From contig NZ_NPEA01000003.1 in the NCBI RefSeq assembly GCF_002812205.1, forward strand, positions 124,001 through 188,000: a stretch of DNA of 64,000 nucleotides, written 5' to 3'. This DNA comes from Leptospira neocaledonica. GTDB lineage: Bacteria; Spirochaetota; Leptospiria; Leptospirales; Leptospiraceae. Positions 8,620 to 16,889 of the stretch are shown in pieces. The notes below the pieces were generated by a model. It made no database searches. It saw only the letters and a program-made list of their open reading frames with translations, and had not been told where the DNA came from. Positions within the stretch are counted from its first letter, which is position 1; every line of letters begins with the position of its first letter. A program made the position numbers and the translations under genes.

Positions 8620-8648
8620 TTGTCATAAGAATAAGCGTGGAATATTCT
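8620..8648 (+). promoter_or_regulatory. candidate sigma-70 promoter for the PhoB/PhoR-like pair
   Basis: TTGTCA, a 17-base spacer and TATTCT. Transcription would start near 8655, just before the array of 11-base repeats, so that array would lie in the start region and leader and not upstream of the promoter. Confidence 0.45.
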
Positions 8649-8660
8649 TTTTCCGGCGAT

Positions 8661-8704
8661 TGTAATGTTTGTGTAAACCTTTTGTAACGATTTTCTGACA
8701 ATCT
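8661..8704 (+). promoter_or_regulatory. Pho-box-like array of four 11-bp direct repeats
   Basis: TGTAA occurs at 8661, 8672 and 8683, exactly 11 bases apart, each followed by a T-rich six bases; a fourth, degenerate unit (TCTGA) begins at 8694. One-turn spacing of short direct repeats is the hallmark of binding sites for OmpR/PhoB-class regulators, and the repeat resembles the complement of the Bacillus PhoP box. The array ends seven bases before the start of just such a regulator, so autoregulation is likely. Confidence 0.6.
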
Positions 8705-8710
8705 GATGGG

Positions 8711-9505
8711 ATGGAACCTATCCAAATCCAAGGATCCTCCACCCCGACGACTAACGATAAAAATCCTCCGAGGCGTAGGAGAAAGAGCTTCAGCGAATTT
8801 ATGAAAAATGCTTCCGGCAGCCCAGGCCAAAAAATCCTCGTAGTAGATGACGAAGAGGATATCGCAGAACTGATCAAATTTCATTTAGAAGAGAACGGCT
8901 ACCAAGTAGACACCTGCCAAAACGGTTTAGAGGTGCTTCCTAGGATCGAAAAAAATCTGCCCGACTTAGTGGTATTGGATCTAATGCTCCCAGGTATTGG
9001 GGGAATGGACCTTTGTAAAAGAATCAAAGAAAAATATTCTCTACCAATCATCATGGTCACCGCAAAATCCGGAGAGACCGACGCGGTCTTAGGATTGGAA
9101 CTAGGTGCGGACGATTATGTTAGAAAACCATTCTCCACCAGAGAACTAATCGCAAGAGTACGTTCCGTATTGAGAAGATCAGGAGAAGGAGAAGATGAGC
9201 AGGACCAAGAAGGAAACATCACGGTCGGCAAAATTTTTCTGAATCCAAAAGCTCATAAAGTATTCATCAATAACGAAGAAATCGACCTTACATTGATCGA
9301 ATACAAAATACTCTATCTATTTATGACTAATACGGGTGTTGCCTTTACCAGAGATAAACTTTTAGATAAAGTTTGGGGAAAGGATATTTACGTGACGGAT
9401 CGAGCTGTCGATGTTAATATTAAAAGACTCCGAGACAAACTAGGAGAAGAGAAGGAGAGGTTGGAAACCATCCGCGGGATCGGTTACAGATTCAATGAGG
9501 CGTAG
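8711..9505 (+). CDS. OmpR/PhoB-family response regulator
   Basis: A 264-residue DNA-binding response regulator. A 38-residue, arginine-containing leader precedes the receiver domain (KILVVDDEED at 41-50, acidic pocket D46/D47, phosphorylation site D90 in VVLDLMLPG, Thr near 119 and Lys in VRKPFS). A winged-helix domain fills about 165-262. It overlaps the histidine kinase gene by 11 bases. The pair most resembles PhoB/PhoR, but the cognate signal is not proved. The N-terminal extension is unusual; an internal ATG at codon 31 is a possible alternative start but has no good ribosome site. Confidence 0.93.
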   Translation: MEPIQIQGSSTPTTNDKNPPRRRRKSFSEFMKNASGSPGQKILVVDDEEDIAELIKFHLEENGYQVDTCQNGLEVLPRIEKNLPDLVVLDLMLPGIGGMDLCKRIKEKYSLPIIMVTAKSGETDAVLGLELGADDYVRKPFSTRELIARVRSVLRRSGEGEDEQDQEGNITVGKIFLNPKAHKVFINNEEIDLTLIEYKILYLFMTNTGVAFTRDKLLDKVWGKDIYVTDRAVDVNIKRLRDKLGEEKERLETIRGIGYRFNEA

Positions 9506-10886
9506 CTTATTTTCTAAACTACTCTTAAGTAACTGGCTTCTACTCGTTTTCCTCATGGCTATTGCGGGGATCGTCCTCTTTTTAGAGGACTTGATCAACC
9601 CCGACCTCAAAGTACTTTTATTCTCCGCTTATATCTTATTAGCAATGTTCGGGACATTTTATATGTCCTTTTCGATTGCAAGAAGTGTAACCCAAACACT
9701 CAACCAGATCGAAATGAAAACGGGAGAGATCAACGCCGGGGATTTCGGTTCCGAGTTGAGTCTACCCGAAATCCAAGAATTAGCGGATCTTGCAGTCTCT
9801 ATCAATTTGATGTCGGGACGTTTGAAACACCAATTCGTAGACCTTACGATCGAAAAAGAAAAGTTCGATTCAGTATTACAAAATTTGAAAGAAGGTGTAT
9901 TCTCCGTTGATTTGGAAGGCTCCATCGTTTTTCAAAACAGAAGTATCCCTGGCTCTTTGATAGAACCTAATTCAGGTTCAAGAAAGGTAGAAGACGCAGT
10001 CAAAGATCCAAGACTGCTAGACTTCATTAAAAAGAATCTTTCCGGAAAGGGAGAACCTAAAACGGAACTGGACCTGAGCCAAAACTTCTATGCAATCAAA
10101 ATGTATCCTCTTAGAACGAATGGGAACCTCCTTATGTTTATAGGAGTAATTCGAAATATCACTGAAGAGAAACAATCTTATCTGATAAGGGAACAGTTTG
10201 TACAAAACGCTTCTCATGAATTAAAAACACCGATCACTTCCATCAAAGGTTATACGGAAACATTGCTCGGCCGTTTGAAACTTTTGGAAGAAAGTCATGA
10301 AAAAAGATTTTTGGACGCAATCTCTCGAAACACAGACCGAATGGTGCGTATCGTAGAAGATATGCTTACGATCACTAGGATTGAAAACCAAAGTGCAATC
10401 GCTCAGCCTGAAGAATTTACTTTAAAGTCTCTGGTAGAAAATCTTTCCTTCACTGTGGATGGTGTTATTTCTCCCAAAGGACAAAAGCTTGTAGTGGAGA
10501 TGCCTTCTCCTCTGACTATCTCTGCTGACTGGGTTCTCTTGGAACATATGCTCTTAAATTTGATTTCGAATGCTTCTTCTTATTCTCCAGATGATAAAAC
10601 GATCACTTTGAAAATCGCCAAGGTAGAACCTGATTCCGTGAATTTTCAGGTTATAGACCAAGGGATCGGGATCAAGGACGAGGACAAGGATAGAATTTTT
10701 GAAAGATTTTTCCGAGTAGATAAGAATAGATCCAGAAAAGAAGGAGGGACCGGCTTAGGTCTTTCTATCGTGAAACATATTGTGAGATTACATCACGGTT
10801 CTGTCAAAGTTTTCGATAATCCGGAAGGTGGAACTATCTTCTCCGTAACCCTTCCATTAGTGTATTCCGAAATTTCCGAAGTTTGA
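9495..10886 (+). CDS. PhoR-like sensor histidine kinase
   Basis: A 463-residue membrane histidine kinase. Two hydrophobic segments (about 10-30 and 39-60) with almost no periplasmic loop are followed by a HAMP-like linker, a PAS domain (about 120-225), the H-box NASHELKTPITS with His241, and an ATPase domain showing the N box (NLISNASSYSP), DQGIGI and GGTGLGLS. The tiny external loop matches PhoR-type kinases, which sense through the membrane or a partner and not by a large external domain. It begins inside the regulator gene and has no ribosome site of its own, so translation is coupled. Confidence 0.93.
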   Translation: MRRSLFSKLLLSNWLLLVFLMAIAGIVLFLEDLINPDLKVLLFSAYILLAMFGTFYMSFSIARSVTQTLNQIEMKTGEINAGDFGSELSLPEIQELADLAVSINLMSGRLKHQFVDLTIEKEKFDSVLQNLKEGVFSVDLEGSIVFQNRSIPGSLIEPNSGSRKVEDAVKDPRLLDFIKKNLSGKGEPKTELDLSQNFYAIKMYPLRTNGNLLMFIGVIRNITEEKQSYLIREQFVQNASHELKTPITSIKGYTETLLGRLKLLEESHEKRFLDAISRNTDRMVRIVEDMLTITRIENQSAIAQPEEFTLKSLVENLSFTVDGVISPKGQKLVVEMPSPLTISADWVLLEHMLLNLISNASSYSPDDKTITLKIAKVEPDSVNFQVIDQGIGIKDEDKDRIFERFFRVDKNRSRKEGGTGLGLSIVKHIVRLHHGSVKVFDNPEGGTIFSVTLPLVYSEISEV

Positions 10887-10960
10887 AATCCGAGCATTTG
10901 CTCGTAATACGCTTTTCCTAAAACTGCCCCAAAGCGAATATAGAGATTCTATATAAAAAT

Positions 10961-10982
10961 CGGTGATGTATTCACATTACCG
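10961..10982 (+). promoter_or_regulatory. imperfect 22-bp palindrome before argJ
   Basis: CGGTGATG-TATTCA-CATTACCG, with seven of eight arm positions paired. It lies just after a TATAAA-like -10 element (10952-10957) and 31 bases before the argJ ATG, a place where a repressor would act. The centre contains TATTCA, one half of the usual arginine-repressor box, but the full ArgR consensus is not met. Confidence 0.35.
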
Positions 10983-11013
10983 AAATCCCGGACCCTCCGG
11001 TCGAGGTTAGAAC

Positions 11014-12165
11014 ATGGATTATCCTAAGGGCTTTTTGTCATTCGGCACAAATATAGGTATTAAAGATAAAACCAAAGATTTCGGAGTTATCTATTCCGAA
11101 AAACCCTGCAAGGCAGCTGCGGTATTTACTAAAAATAATTTTCCAGGCGCTCCAGTCATCGTAGGCAAAGAACATATACGAGATGGAGTTTTGCAAGCTG
11201 TAGTCATCAATTCTAAAAACTCGAATGTAGCTACGGGAGAAAAAGGGATCTCAAACTCCAGACAAATCTGTTCCGAGATCGCAAAGTCTCTCGGTATTGC
11301 AGAAACTTCTGTATTACCTTCTTCCACTGGAGTGATCGGAGTTCCTCTTCCGATGCAGGTTATACTTCCAGCGTGTGCTCAAGCAAAATCAAATTTAAAA
11401 CCTGGCAATCTGGAAGAAGTGGCAGAAGCAATTATGACCACAGATACTCGCAGAAAAATTTCCGTGAGAAAGATCAAATCTTCGAATGGAGAAGCAGTTA
11501 TCTTCGGTATGGCCAAAGGTGCGGGGATGATAGAGCCGAATATGGCTACTATGCTTTCTTATATTCTTACAGACGCTCAAATTGAAGGAGAAGTCTACCC
11601 GATCTTAAAGGATTGTGCGGATTTAAGTTTTAATTGTATCACAATCGATTCGGATACTTCTACATCCGATACAGTTGTTTTACTTAGTAATGGTCTTGCA
11701 GGTTCAGTAAATGCAAACGAATTCAAATCAGCTCTTTTAGAAATATGTACCGATCTTGCCAAAGAAGTGGCGAGAGATGGAGAAGGTGCAACTAAATTGA
11801 TAGAAGTCCGTATCAAAAAGTCCAAAGATGAATCCCAAGCCAGAAAGATCGGAAAATCCATACTAAATTCTCCATTGATCAAAACCGCAATTTATGGCGG
11901 GGATCCGAATTGGGGAAGATTGGTCATGGCAGTCGGTAAGGTTTTTGACGAACCCATTCCTTTCGACTCTTTGGAAATTTATTTCGGAGGACTTCCTGTC
12001 AAAGGTGCGGATACTGAAACTCTCAAAAAATTATCAGAGTATCTAAAAAAGAATTCCGAGATCTTCGTCGATGTGGTATTGAATACCGGAAACAAAGAGA
12101 TGGTGTTCTGGGGATGCGACCTGACCGAAGGTTACGTGAAGGAAAACGCATACTACACAACCTAA
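11014..12165 (+). CDS. argJ: bifunctional ornithine acetyltransferase / N-acetylglutamate synthase
   Basis: ArgJ, 383 residues, recycles the acetyl group from N-acetylornithine to glutamate in arginine synthesis. The autocleavage site is visible in GAGMIEPNMATML: cleavage occurs before Thr179, which becomes the N-terminal nucleophile of the beta chain. The oxyanion Thr pair SSTGVIGVPLP is at 103-113. The length matches the family. GAGG lies eight bases before the ATG. It stands alone, between the PhoBR-like pair and the phosphatase pair. Whether it also makes acetylglutamate from acetyl-CoA (bifunctional) or only recycles cannot be told from the sequence. Confidence 0.96.
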   Translation: MDYPKGFLSFGTNIGIKDKTKDFGVIYSEKPCKAAAVFTKNNFPGAPVIVGKEHIRDGVLQAVVINSKNSNVATGEKGISNSRQICSEIAKSLGIAETSVLPSSTGVIGVPLPMQVILPACAQAKSNLKPGNLEEVAEAIMTTDTRRKISVRKIKSSNGEAVIFGMAKGAGMIEPNMATMLSYILTDAQIEGEVYPILKDCADLSFNCITIDSDTSTSDTVVLLSNGLAGSVNANEFKSALLEICTDLAKEVARDGEGATKLIEVRIKKSKDESQARKIGKSILNSPLIKTAIYGGDPNWGRLVMAVGKVFDEPIPFDSLEIYFGGLPVKGADTETLKKLSEYLKKNSEIFVDVVLNTGNKEMVFWGCDLTEGYVKENAYYTT

Positions 12166-12196
12166 GTTTGCCGAATCCGTATCGAATCCCTGAAAC

Positions 12197-13447
12197 GTGA
12201 AGACCTATTTTTCCGATCTACGACTTATCTCTTCGGTTATCACTATAACCGTACGATTACTTTCCGTATTCGTGATCCTAGGTTTGTATGAACTCAGCAT
12301 TTATCTTCTTCCTAAAGAAATAGAATTCGTAAGTGAAATTTCAGTTCTTACCTGTTTGGTATTCGGGGTTTTCGGACTATTACCCATCCAGGAAAAAATT
12401 TCAGGCTTTTTAAAATCCACGTTCGTTTCCGAATATTTAAGCGACGACCCTGGTTCTTCAAGACTCGCTCACAGAAGATTCGATTCAGAAGGATTGATCA
12501 AAAACGTATTTCCTGAATTAGTAAGATTGACCAATAGTAATTTCGGAAAATTGGCAATACTAAGAAATGATTTGGTCCATTACGAATTATATACTTACGC
12601 TCACAAAAAACAAAGAAAGGTAAACACATTCGAAGGGATCAACCCAAGAGCGGCACTTCTTACTTATATCTTGAACAAAAGATCCGGAGCTATGATCGGA
12701 GAACCGGACCAAAATAAAATTATCAACGAAGACTTCGTAAGTTTAAGAGCGAACTTTATTCTTCCTTTCGTTTTTAGAGAAAAACTTTTCGGCTTTTTAG
12801 CGGTTTCTAATATTCCGAAAGATAATGTTAGACATGAGCTTGGTTTCCTGGCCGGAAAATGCGCATTAGCGGTCCATAATCAGATCCTTTCTTCTCAAAT
12901 TGCGGAAAATAAAAAATACAGAAAAGAATTAGAGAATGCGGGCAAGATCCGCAAGTTTTTGGAATCTCCTGAGCCTCCTATGATAGGAGATATAAAAATA
13001 GATCTATTGTCCAGAGAACCTGGTGAACTTCTGGAATTTTTCCAAAGTCCTTCCGGAGATTTTTATTTCGTATTTCTACGCTTGAGTGTTACCAACGCAG
13101 TTTCCGTTTTAGCACTTTGTTATATATTAGGAACTCTATATTCCTCCAGATTAAATGGAGAATTAAAGAACATTCTTCAGATCAAATCAATGGTAGAAGA
13201 TAACTTAAAAGAAATCTCATGGACGGAAAAATACGATCTTGCAGTTGGAATGGTAGAAAAGGAAACGGGCAAGATCTCTCTTAGATTTATCGGAAAAAAA
13301 TTCAAATTGTTCGATGCTTCCAAACCGGATAGGAACTTGGCATCCATCGGCTGGGAAAATATAGAAACTCCCGGCAAAGATGCGCTCTTCTTAACTTTAA
13401 ATGATCGTAATATTATTTCGTTCCAACATTTGGGGATGCAGCCGTGA
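12197..13447 (+). CDS. membrane protein with GAF-like and degenerate SpoIIE (pseudo-phosphatase) domain
   Basis: A 416-residue protein starting at GTG. Two hydrophobic segments (about 13-37 and 44-65) lead to a GAF-like region (about 95-235) and a C-terminal part that follows the SpoIIE/PP2C fold in order: a DIKIDLLSREPGELLEFF stretch where catalytic members have the first metal motif, a helical part, and AVGMVEKETGKISLRFIG before the place of the NAGHxPP motif. All metal-binding aspartates (GD.SGHG, FTDG, DD.S) are missing. The stop overlaps the next gene as GTGA. It probably acts as a partner or sensor for the active phosphatase encoded next; that is inference. Confidence 0.65.
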   Translation: MKTYFSDLRLISSVITITVRLLSVFVILGLYELSIYLLPKEIEFVSEISVLTCLVFGVFGLLPIQEKISGFLKSTFVSEYLSDDPGSSRLAHRRFDSEGLIKNVFPELVRLTNSNFGKLAILRNDLVHYELYTYAHKKQRKVNTFEGINPRAALLTYILNKRSGAMIGEPDQNKIINEDFVSLRANFILPFVFREKLFGFLAVSNIPKDNVRHELGFLAGKCALAVHNQILSSQIAENKKYRKELENAGKIRKFLESPEPPMIGDIKIDLLSREPGELLEFFQSPSGDFYFVFLRLSVTNAVSVLALCYILGTLYSSRLNGELKNILQIKSMVEDNLKEISWTEKYDLAVGMVEKETGKISLRFIGKKFKLFDASKPDRNLASIGWENIETPGKDALFLTLNDRNIISFQHLGMQP

Positions 13448-15804
13448 GAAATATCCTGATCGTATTTCTTTCCGTAATCCTTTTCAGTTTGATCCTGTTT
13501 TCAGGATTATTGAACTCTTATTCTAAAGAAGCAAGACTTCCTTTTTACTTTTACCCGAATGGAAAGATCGCGGTTTCCGGCGGAGCGCATGCAGATCTAG
13601 TCGGAATGAAAATAGATCTGATCGAATATGAAATCTTTCGAAAGCTTGGAGCAGATTACGGATTATCCGGACTTTCATTTCATTTTTTTGCAAAAGAAGG
13701 AAGTATAGTCAAAAGTCTTTCCCTGGACATGAGATCTTCCTTTGAGGTTCTAAAAGACTTCCTGCCGGATATATTTCTTTCTTTATTATATTTCTTAGTA
13801 GCGATCTGGTTTTTCTTTTATACCAGAGATTTATATATTTTCTTACTATTCGGATCTTTATCCTCCTTATTCTTATTTAACTTCTTCTTATTAGCATTCC
13901 ACGATTTCCTTTTTCCATTTTTCTTCTTCTTATACTTCACTGGATTTTTGATCTTAGACGTTTCCTTCAGATTAAGAGGAAAAGAGATCCCTTCCAGATG
14001 GTTTGCACCTCAGGTGATTTTTTCCTTGGTAGCAGGATTTGTAGGACTTTCTCAAAAAGGAAATCCAGATCTGTTTCAGTTCTTATCCATCAATGGAATG
14101 TATTTCAACTTATTCTCTGCAGGAATTTGTATCTTGCAGTTGGTATTTCATACATTTAGAAACAAAGGAACGTTTCAGGAAGTTTCTAAAAAATTAAGCA
14201 TCGTATTAGCATTCTTCTTAATTACGGTCGTTCCGTTCTTAATGGCAGAATTAGGAACAACTAAAAGTTTCTTTATGATCCGTCCTTATTTAATGACGGC
14301 ATTGATTCTATTTCCAGTCCTGATCGTATTCGGGACTTATACCTATTCTTTAGTGCCGGTACAGATCGCTTTCAGTTCCTCTTTAACTTCTATATACTCT
14401 ATCTTGATCTTAACCTTCGGATATTTGTTTGGTCTGGAGTTTTTTGTAAGATGGAACCCGGGATTTTTAGGAAAACACCAAAGAGAATGGAATTTATTCT
14501 ATGTAGTCGCCGCGGCCTACTTTTTAGGTTCATTGAACAATAAATTGTATAAGTGGATAGATTATTGGAGCTTCAGAAATAATCCCAAACTTCACACTGC
14601 ATTAGAAGAATTATCCGTAATGATCGGTGCTCCGATCTCCATGAGAGCTACGATCAATAATCTGATCCGAAGGCTAGTAGATGCACTAGAGGTAAAAAAA
14701 CTTCAGATATTGATCCCAGCGGATAAATTTTCCGGAACTGACCTAAGAAATATCAACTTCATTCGAATTCCTTACGGATCCGAAATTTGGACTTATTTCG
14801 AAAATCATACCGAAGTTACCATTACTTCTCACCTTGCATACGGATTAGGGATCAGAGAGTCCGTATTTAGATTTTTAAATCAGATGGAAGTCCAACTAGC
14901 TTATCCTTTATTCAATTTTGAAAAAGGAAAAGAGGTCATCGCAGTATTTTTGGTCGGAGAGAAGATCAATCGTAAGAATTTTACCCTAGGTGAGCTTAGA
15001 TTTTTAAAAGAATGTACTAGATTAGCATCCTTACTTATTCGAAACTACTCCCTACTAGTTGATGAAGTGGAGAAGAAAAGAATCGTTAGAGACCTGAATA
15101 TGGCTGCGGTCTTAGATAAAACTCTTCATTTACCCGAATTAGAGACCATAAAATCGGTTCAATTAGGCTATTTTACACTTCCTGCAGTCGGAATTTCAGG
15201 AGACTATCTAGATATTCTCAAACTTTCTCCTAAAAAGCAGTTATTGTTCTTAGGAGATGTGTCAGGACATGGACTTGGGTCAGGTTATCTAGTTTCTGCA
15301 GTAAGAGGAATTATTCGCCGTCAGCTGGGCAATTCTTCTTCTCTTCCCGATATTTTTAGAGCGATTAACTTGTTTTTGATCGAGAGATATAGAGGAAGTG
15401 AGTTCATGACTTCCATCGCAGGGATATATAACGCTAGCGATGGAGCATTCTCATTCGTAAATGCAGGTCACACTCCACCGATTTGTATTCGAAAGAATGG
15501 AAAAATAGAACTTAGAAACGAAACTCAAAGAGTTTTAGGTGTTCTACCAACGGATTATAGAATCTTAACTATTCATTTAAATCCGGGAGATAAATTAGTT
15601 TTGTTCACCGACGGAGTGACTGAAACGTTCGATGATAACGAAGAAATCTTCGGAGAAGAGAATCTTTTAAGAATATTATCCTTAAATCACGATAAAGATG
15701 CCCAATCACTAGCTGATCTTATTAAAAAAACGCTAGAAGAGTTTAGAAATTACAAAGAACCTAGCGATGATATCTCTTTTGTTTGTCTAGAAGTCGCTGA
15801 GTAA
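13444..15804 (+). CDS. membrane-bound SpoIIE/RsbU-type serine phosphatase
   Basis: A 786-residue PP2C-family phosphatase. After an N-terminal hydrophobic segment and a short external domain (about 25-105) there are about seven membrane helices (105-345), a GAF-like region (about 385-545), a helical signalling linker and the SpoIIE domain (about 575-786). Metal ligands are in place: D587 (SGDYLD), D605 (GDVSGHG), D723 (FTDGVTE) and D775/D776 (SDDIS), along with NAGHTPP. Such enzymes usually dephosphorylate an anti-sigma antagonist. No anti-sigma antagonist or RsbW kinase gene is nearby. GTG start in a GTGA overlap with the pseudo-phosphatase gene. Confidence 0.9.
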   Translation: MRNILIVFLSVILFSLILFSGLLNSYSKEARLPFYFYPNGKIAVSGGAHADLVGMKIDLIEYEIFRKLGADYGLSGLSFHFFAKEGSIVKSLSLDMRSSFEVLKDFLPDIFLSLLYFLVAIWFFFYTRDLYIFLLFGSLSSLFLFNFFLLAFHDFLFPFFFFLYFTGFLILDVSFRLRGKEIPSRWFAPQVIFSLVAGFVGLSQKGNPDLFQFLSINGMYFNLFSAGICILQLVFHTFRNKGTFQEVSKKLSIVLAFFLITVVPFLMAELGTTKSFFMIRPYLMTALILFPVLIVFGTYTYSLVPVQIAFSSSLTSIYSILILTFGYLFGLEFFVRWNPGFLGKHQREWNLFYVVAAAYFLGSLNNKLYKWIDYWSFRNNPKLHTALEELSVMIGAPISMRATINNLIRRLVDALEVKKLQILIPADKFSGTDLRNINFIRIPYGSEIWTYFENHTEVTITSHLAYGLGIRESVFRFLNQMEVQLAYPLFNFEKGKEVIAVFLVGEKINRKNFTLGELRFLKECTRLASLLIRNYSLLVDEVEKKRIVRDLNMAAVLDKTLHLPELETIKSVQLGYFTLPAVGISGDYLDILKLSPKKQLLFLGDVSGHGLGSGYLVSAVRGIIRRQLGNSSSLPDIFRAINLFLIERYRGSEFMTSIAGIYNASDGAFSFVNAGHTPPICIRKNGKIELRNETQRVLGVLPTDYRILTIHLNPGDKLVLFTDGVTETFDDNEEIFGEENLLRILSLNHDKDAQSLADLIKKTLEEFRNYKEPSDDISFVCLEVAE

Positions 15805-15863
15805 GTATCACTTAGTGTTAAATCAACTTCTTTAAATTTTTTTCCTAAAATTAATTAAAATAC

Positions 15864-15892
15864 TTTACAATGAAAAGTAAATTGCTTAATTA
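15864..15892 (+). promoter_or_regulatory. candidate promoter for the 30-residue basic protein
   Basis: TTTACA, a 17-base spacer and TAATTA. The start of transcription would fall near 15899, immediately before the long inverted repeat, giving a leader of about 70 bases. Confidence 0.45.
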
Positions 15893-15904
15893 TGTCACTA
15901 TCCA

Positions 15905-15950
15905 AGATCTTTACTGATCTATCATATTATATGAAGAGCATTAAAGATCT
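15905..15950 (+). promoter_or_regulatory. nested inverted repeat in the leader of the 30-residue gene
   Basis: AGATCTTTA and its exact complement TAAAGATCT enclose a second palindrome TCATA-TTA-TATGA. The structure ends eight bases before the GGAGG ribosome site, so the RNA form could control translation and the DNA form could bind a regulator. Confidence 0.45.
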
Positions 15951-15968
15951 AATACATGGAGGACGTCA

Positions 15969-16061
15969 ATGGTTGCAAAAAAGAAAGCAGTCAAGAAAGC
16001 AGCTAAGAAAAAAGTAGCAAAGAAAAAAGCTGCTAAGAAGAAAGTTGCGAAAAAGAAATAA
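15969..16061 (+). CDS. 30-residue Lys/Ala/Val histone-H1-like mini-protein
   Basis: A 31-codon gene with a near-perfect ribosome site (GGAGG, six bases before ATG), its own likely promoter and a strong terminator. The product uses only four amino acids: 17 Lys, 8 Ala, 4 Val and the initial Met, arranged as repeats of the type AxKKKVAKKKA. This is the composition of the C-terminal tails of histone H1-like bacterial proteins and would bind nucleic acid by charge. It has no globular domain. A nucleoid or RNA-binding role is inferred from composition alone. The expression signals are the main reason to take it as a real gene. Confidence 0.75.
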   Translation: MVAKKKAVKKAAKKKVAKKKAAKKKVAKKK

Positions 16062-16112
16062 GTAACTTCAACAACATCTCTTCCATATTTGTTTATGGAG
16101 GAAATGAAGCTT

Positions 16113-16141
16113 AAAACCCGCTTCTATGAGGCGGGTTTTTT
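16113..16141 (+). terminator. strong rho-independent terminator
   Basis: AAAACCCGC and GCGGGTTTT pair around a nine-base loop, followed by T6. It closes the transcript of the 30-residue gene and, read on the other strand, ends in T4, so it may also serve the SUFU operon arriving from the right. Confidence 0.85.
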
Positions 16142-16224
16142 CTTTTATAGCCCTTCTTAAGTAGTAATTTCCGAATTTTGCAAGCGTTGTGTTGTAAAAA
16201 TACAACACTTTAGGTGTGATCAAC

Positions 16225-16875
16225 TTAAAGATTTATATATTTAAGCACGTCTTTCATCTCATCTCTGAAATCTGGCAGTGCATTTCCATAATTTTTAACT
16301 AGTTTCGCTTCTCCTTCTTCCGTAATTTCGAATAACCTATACTCTTTTTCAGTTTTAGGAGAGTTCTCTAGCTTAAAAAACTTAACTGCATGCTTGCTAT
16401 AGCGGTTATATGCAGTGAATTTATGATAATAGAAGCCTTCTTTCTTTGAATTTACGGGATATGGAAGGTAATATTCCGCTCCTAATACTAAAATATTCGG
16501 CGTAACAACCGCCATTCTAGTCCAAGTAGCAAGATTTAAGGGATAATTCTCTTCTAGATAAGCCTTTTTATGGTTCTTTTCCCAAACGTTTAGGATCTTT
16601 TTGCGACTTTCATCGGCTTGTTTATATCTTTCCAAGCCATTCAAACAGATTTCCATCAAAGAAAGAAGCTGTAACGACTCAGAATTGGATGATTGAAGTT
16701 CTTTTTGGACTAGTTTTTTAGCTGAAATGAAGTCTTGAGAGTATATATTCTCCCAAATTTTCTCGATATTCGCTGCAGAACTCTTCTCTTGAGCGTTTAA
16801 GTTCAGATTTAAAAAGCTAAACGCTAAGAATAAATTCAGAAAAGTTAAATATCGCCTCGAGATAAATGTTTTCAT
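16225..16875 (-). CDS. hypothetical exported protein
   Basis: A 216-residue protein with a signal peptide (MKTFISRRYL to NAQ, about 1-29). The next 80 residues form helix pairs resembling TPR-like units (DFISAKKLVQKELQ, ERYKQADESRKKIL); the rest has a mixed, aromatic-rich region around EYYLPYPV and FYYHKFTAYNRYS. I do not recognise a family. It is the last gene of a three-gene unit, 14 bases after the SUFU gene, and its end faces the basic 30-mer gene. Confidence 0.65.
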   Translation of the reverse strand: MKTFISRRYLTFLNLFLAFSFLNLNLNAQEKSSAANIEKIWENIYSQDFISAKKLVQKELQSSNSESLQLLSLMEICLNGLERYKQADESRKKILNVWEKNHKKAYLEENYPLNLATWTRMAVVTPNILVLGAEYYLPYPVNSKKEGFYYHKFTAYNRYSKHAVKFFKLENSPKTEKEYRLFEITEEGEAKLVKNYGNALPDFRDEMKDVLKYINL

Positions 16876-16889
16876 TCAAAACTTTCTGA

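Noticed and set aside
10891..10904. CGAGCA-TT-TGCTCG hairpin after the histidine kinase gene as terminator
   Set aside because: The loop is only two bases and no T-run follows directly; too weak to list as a terminator.
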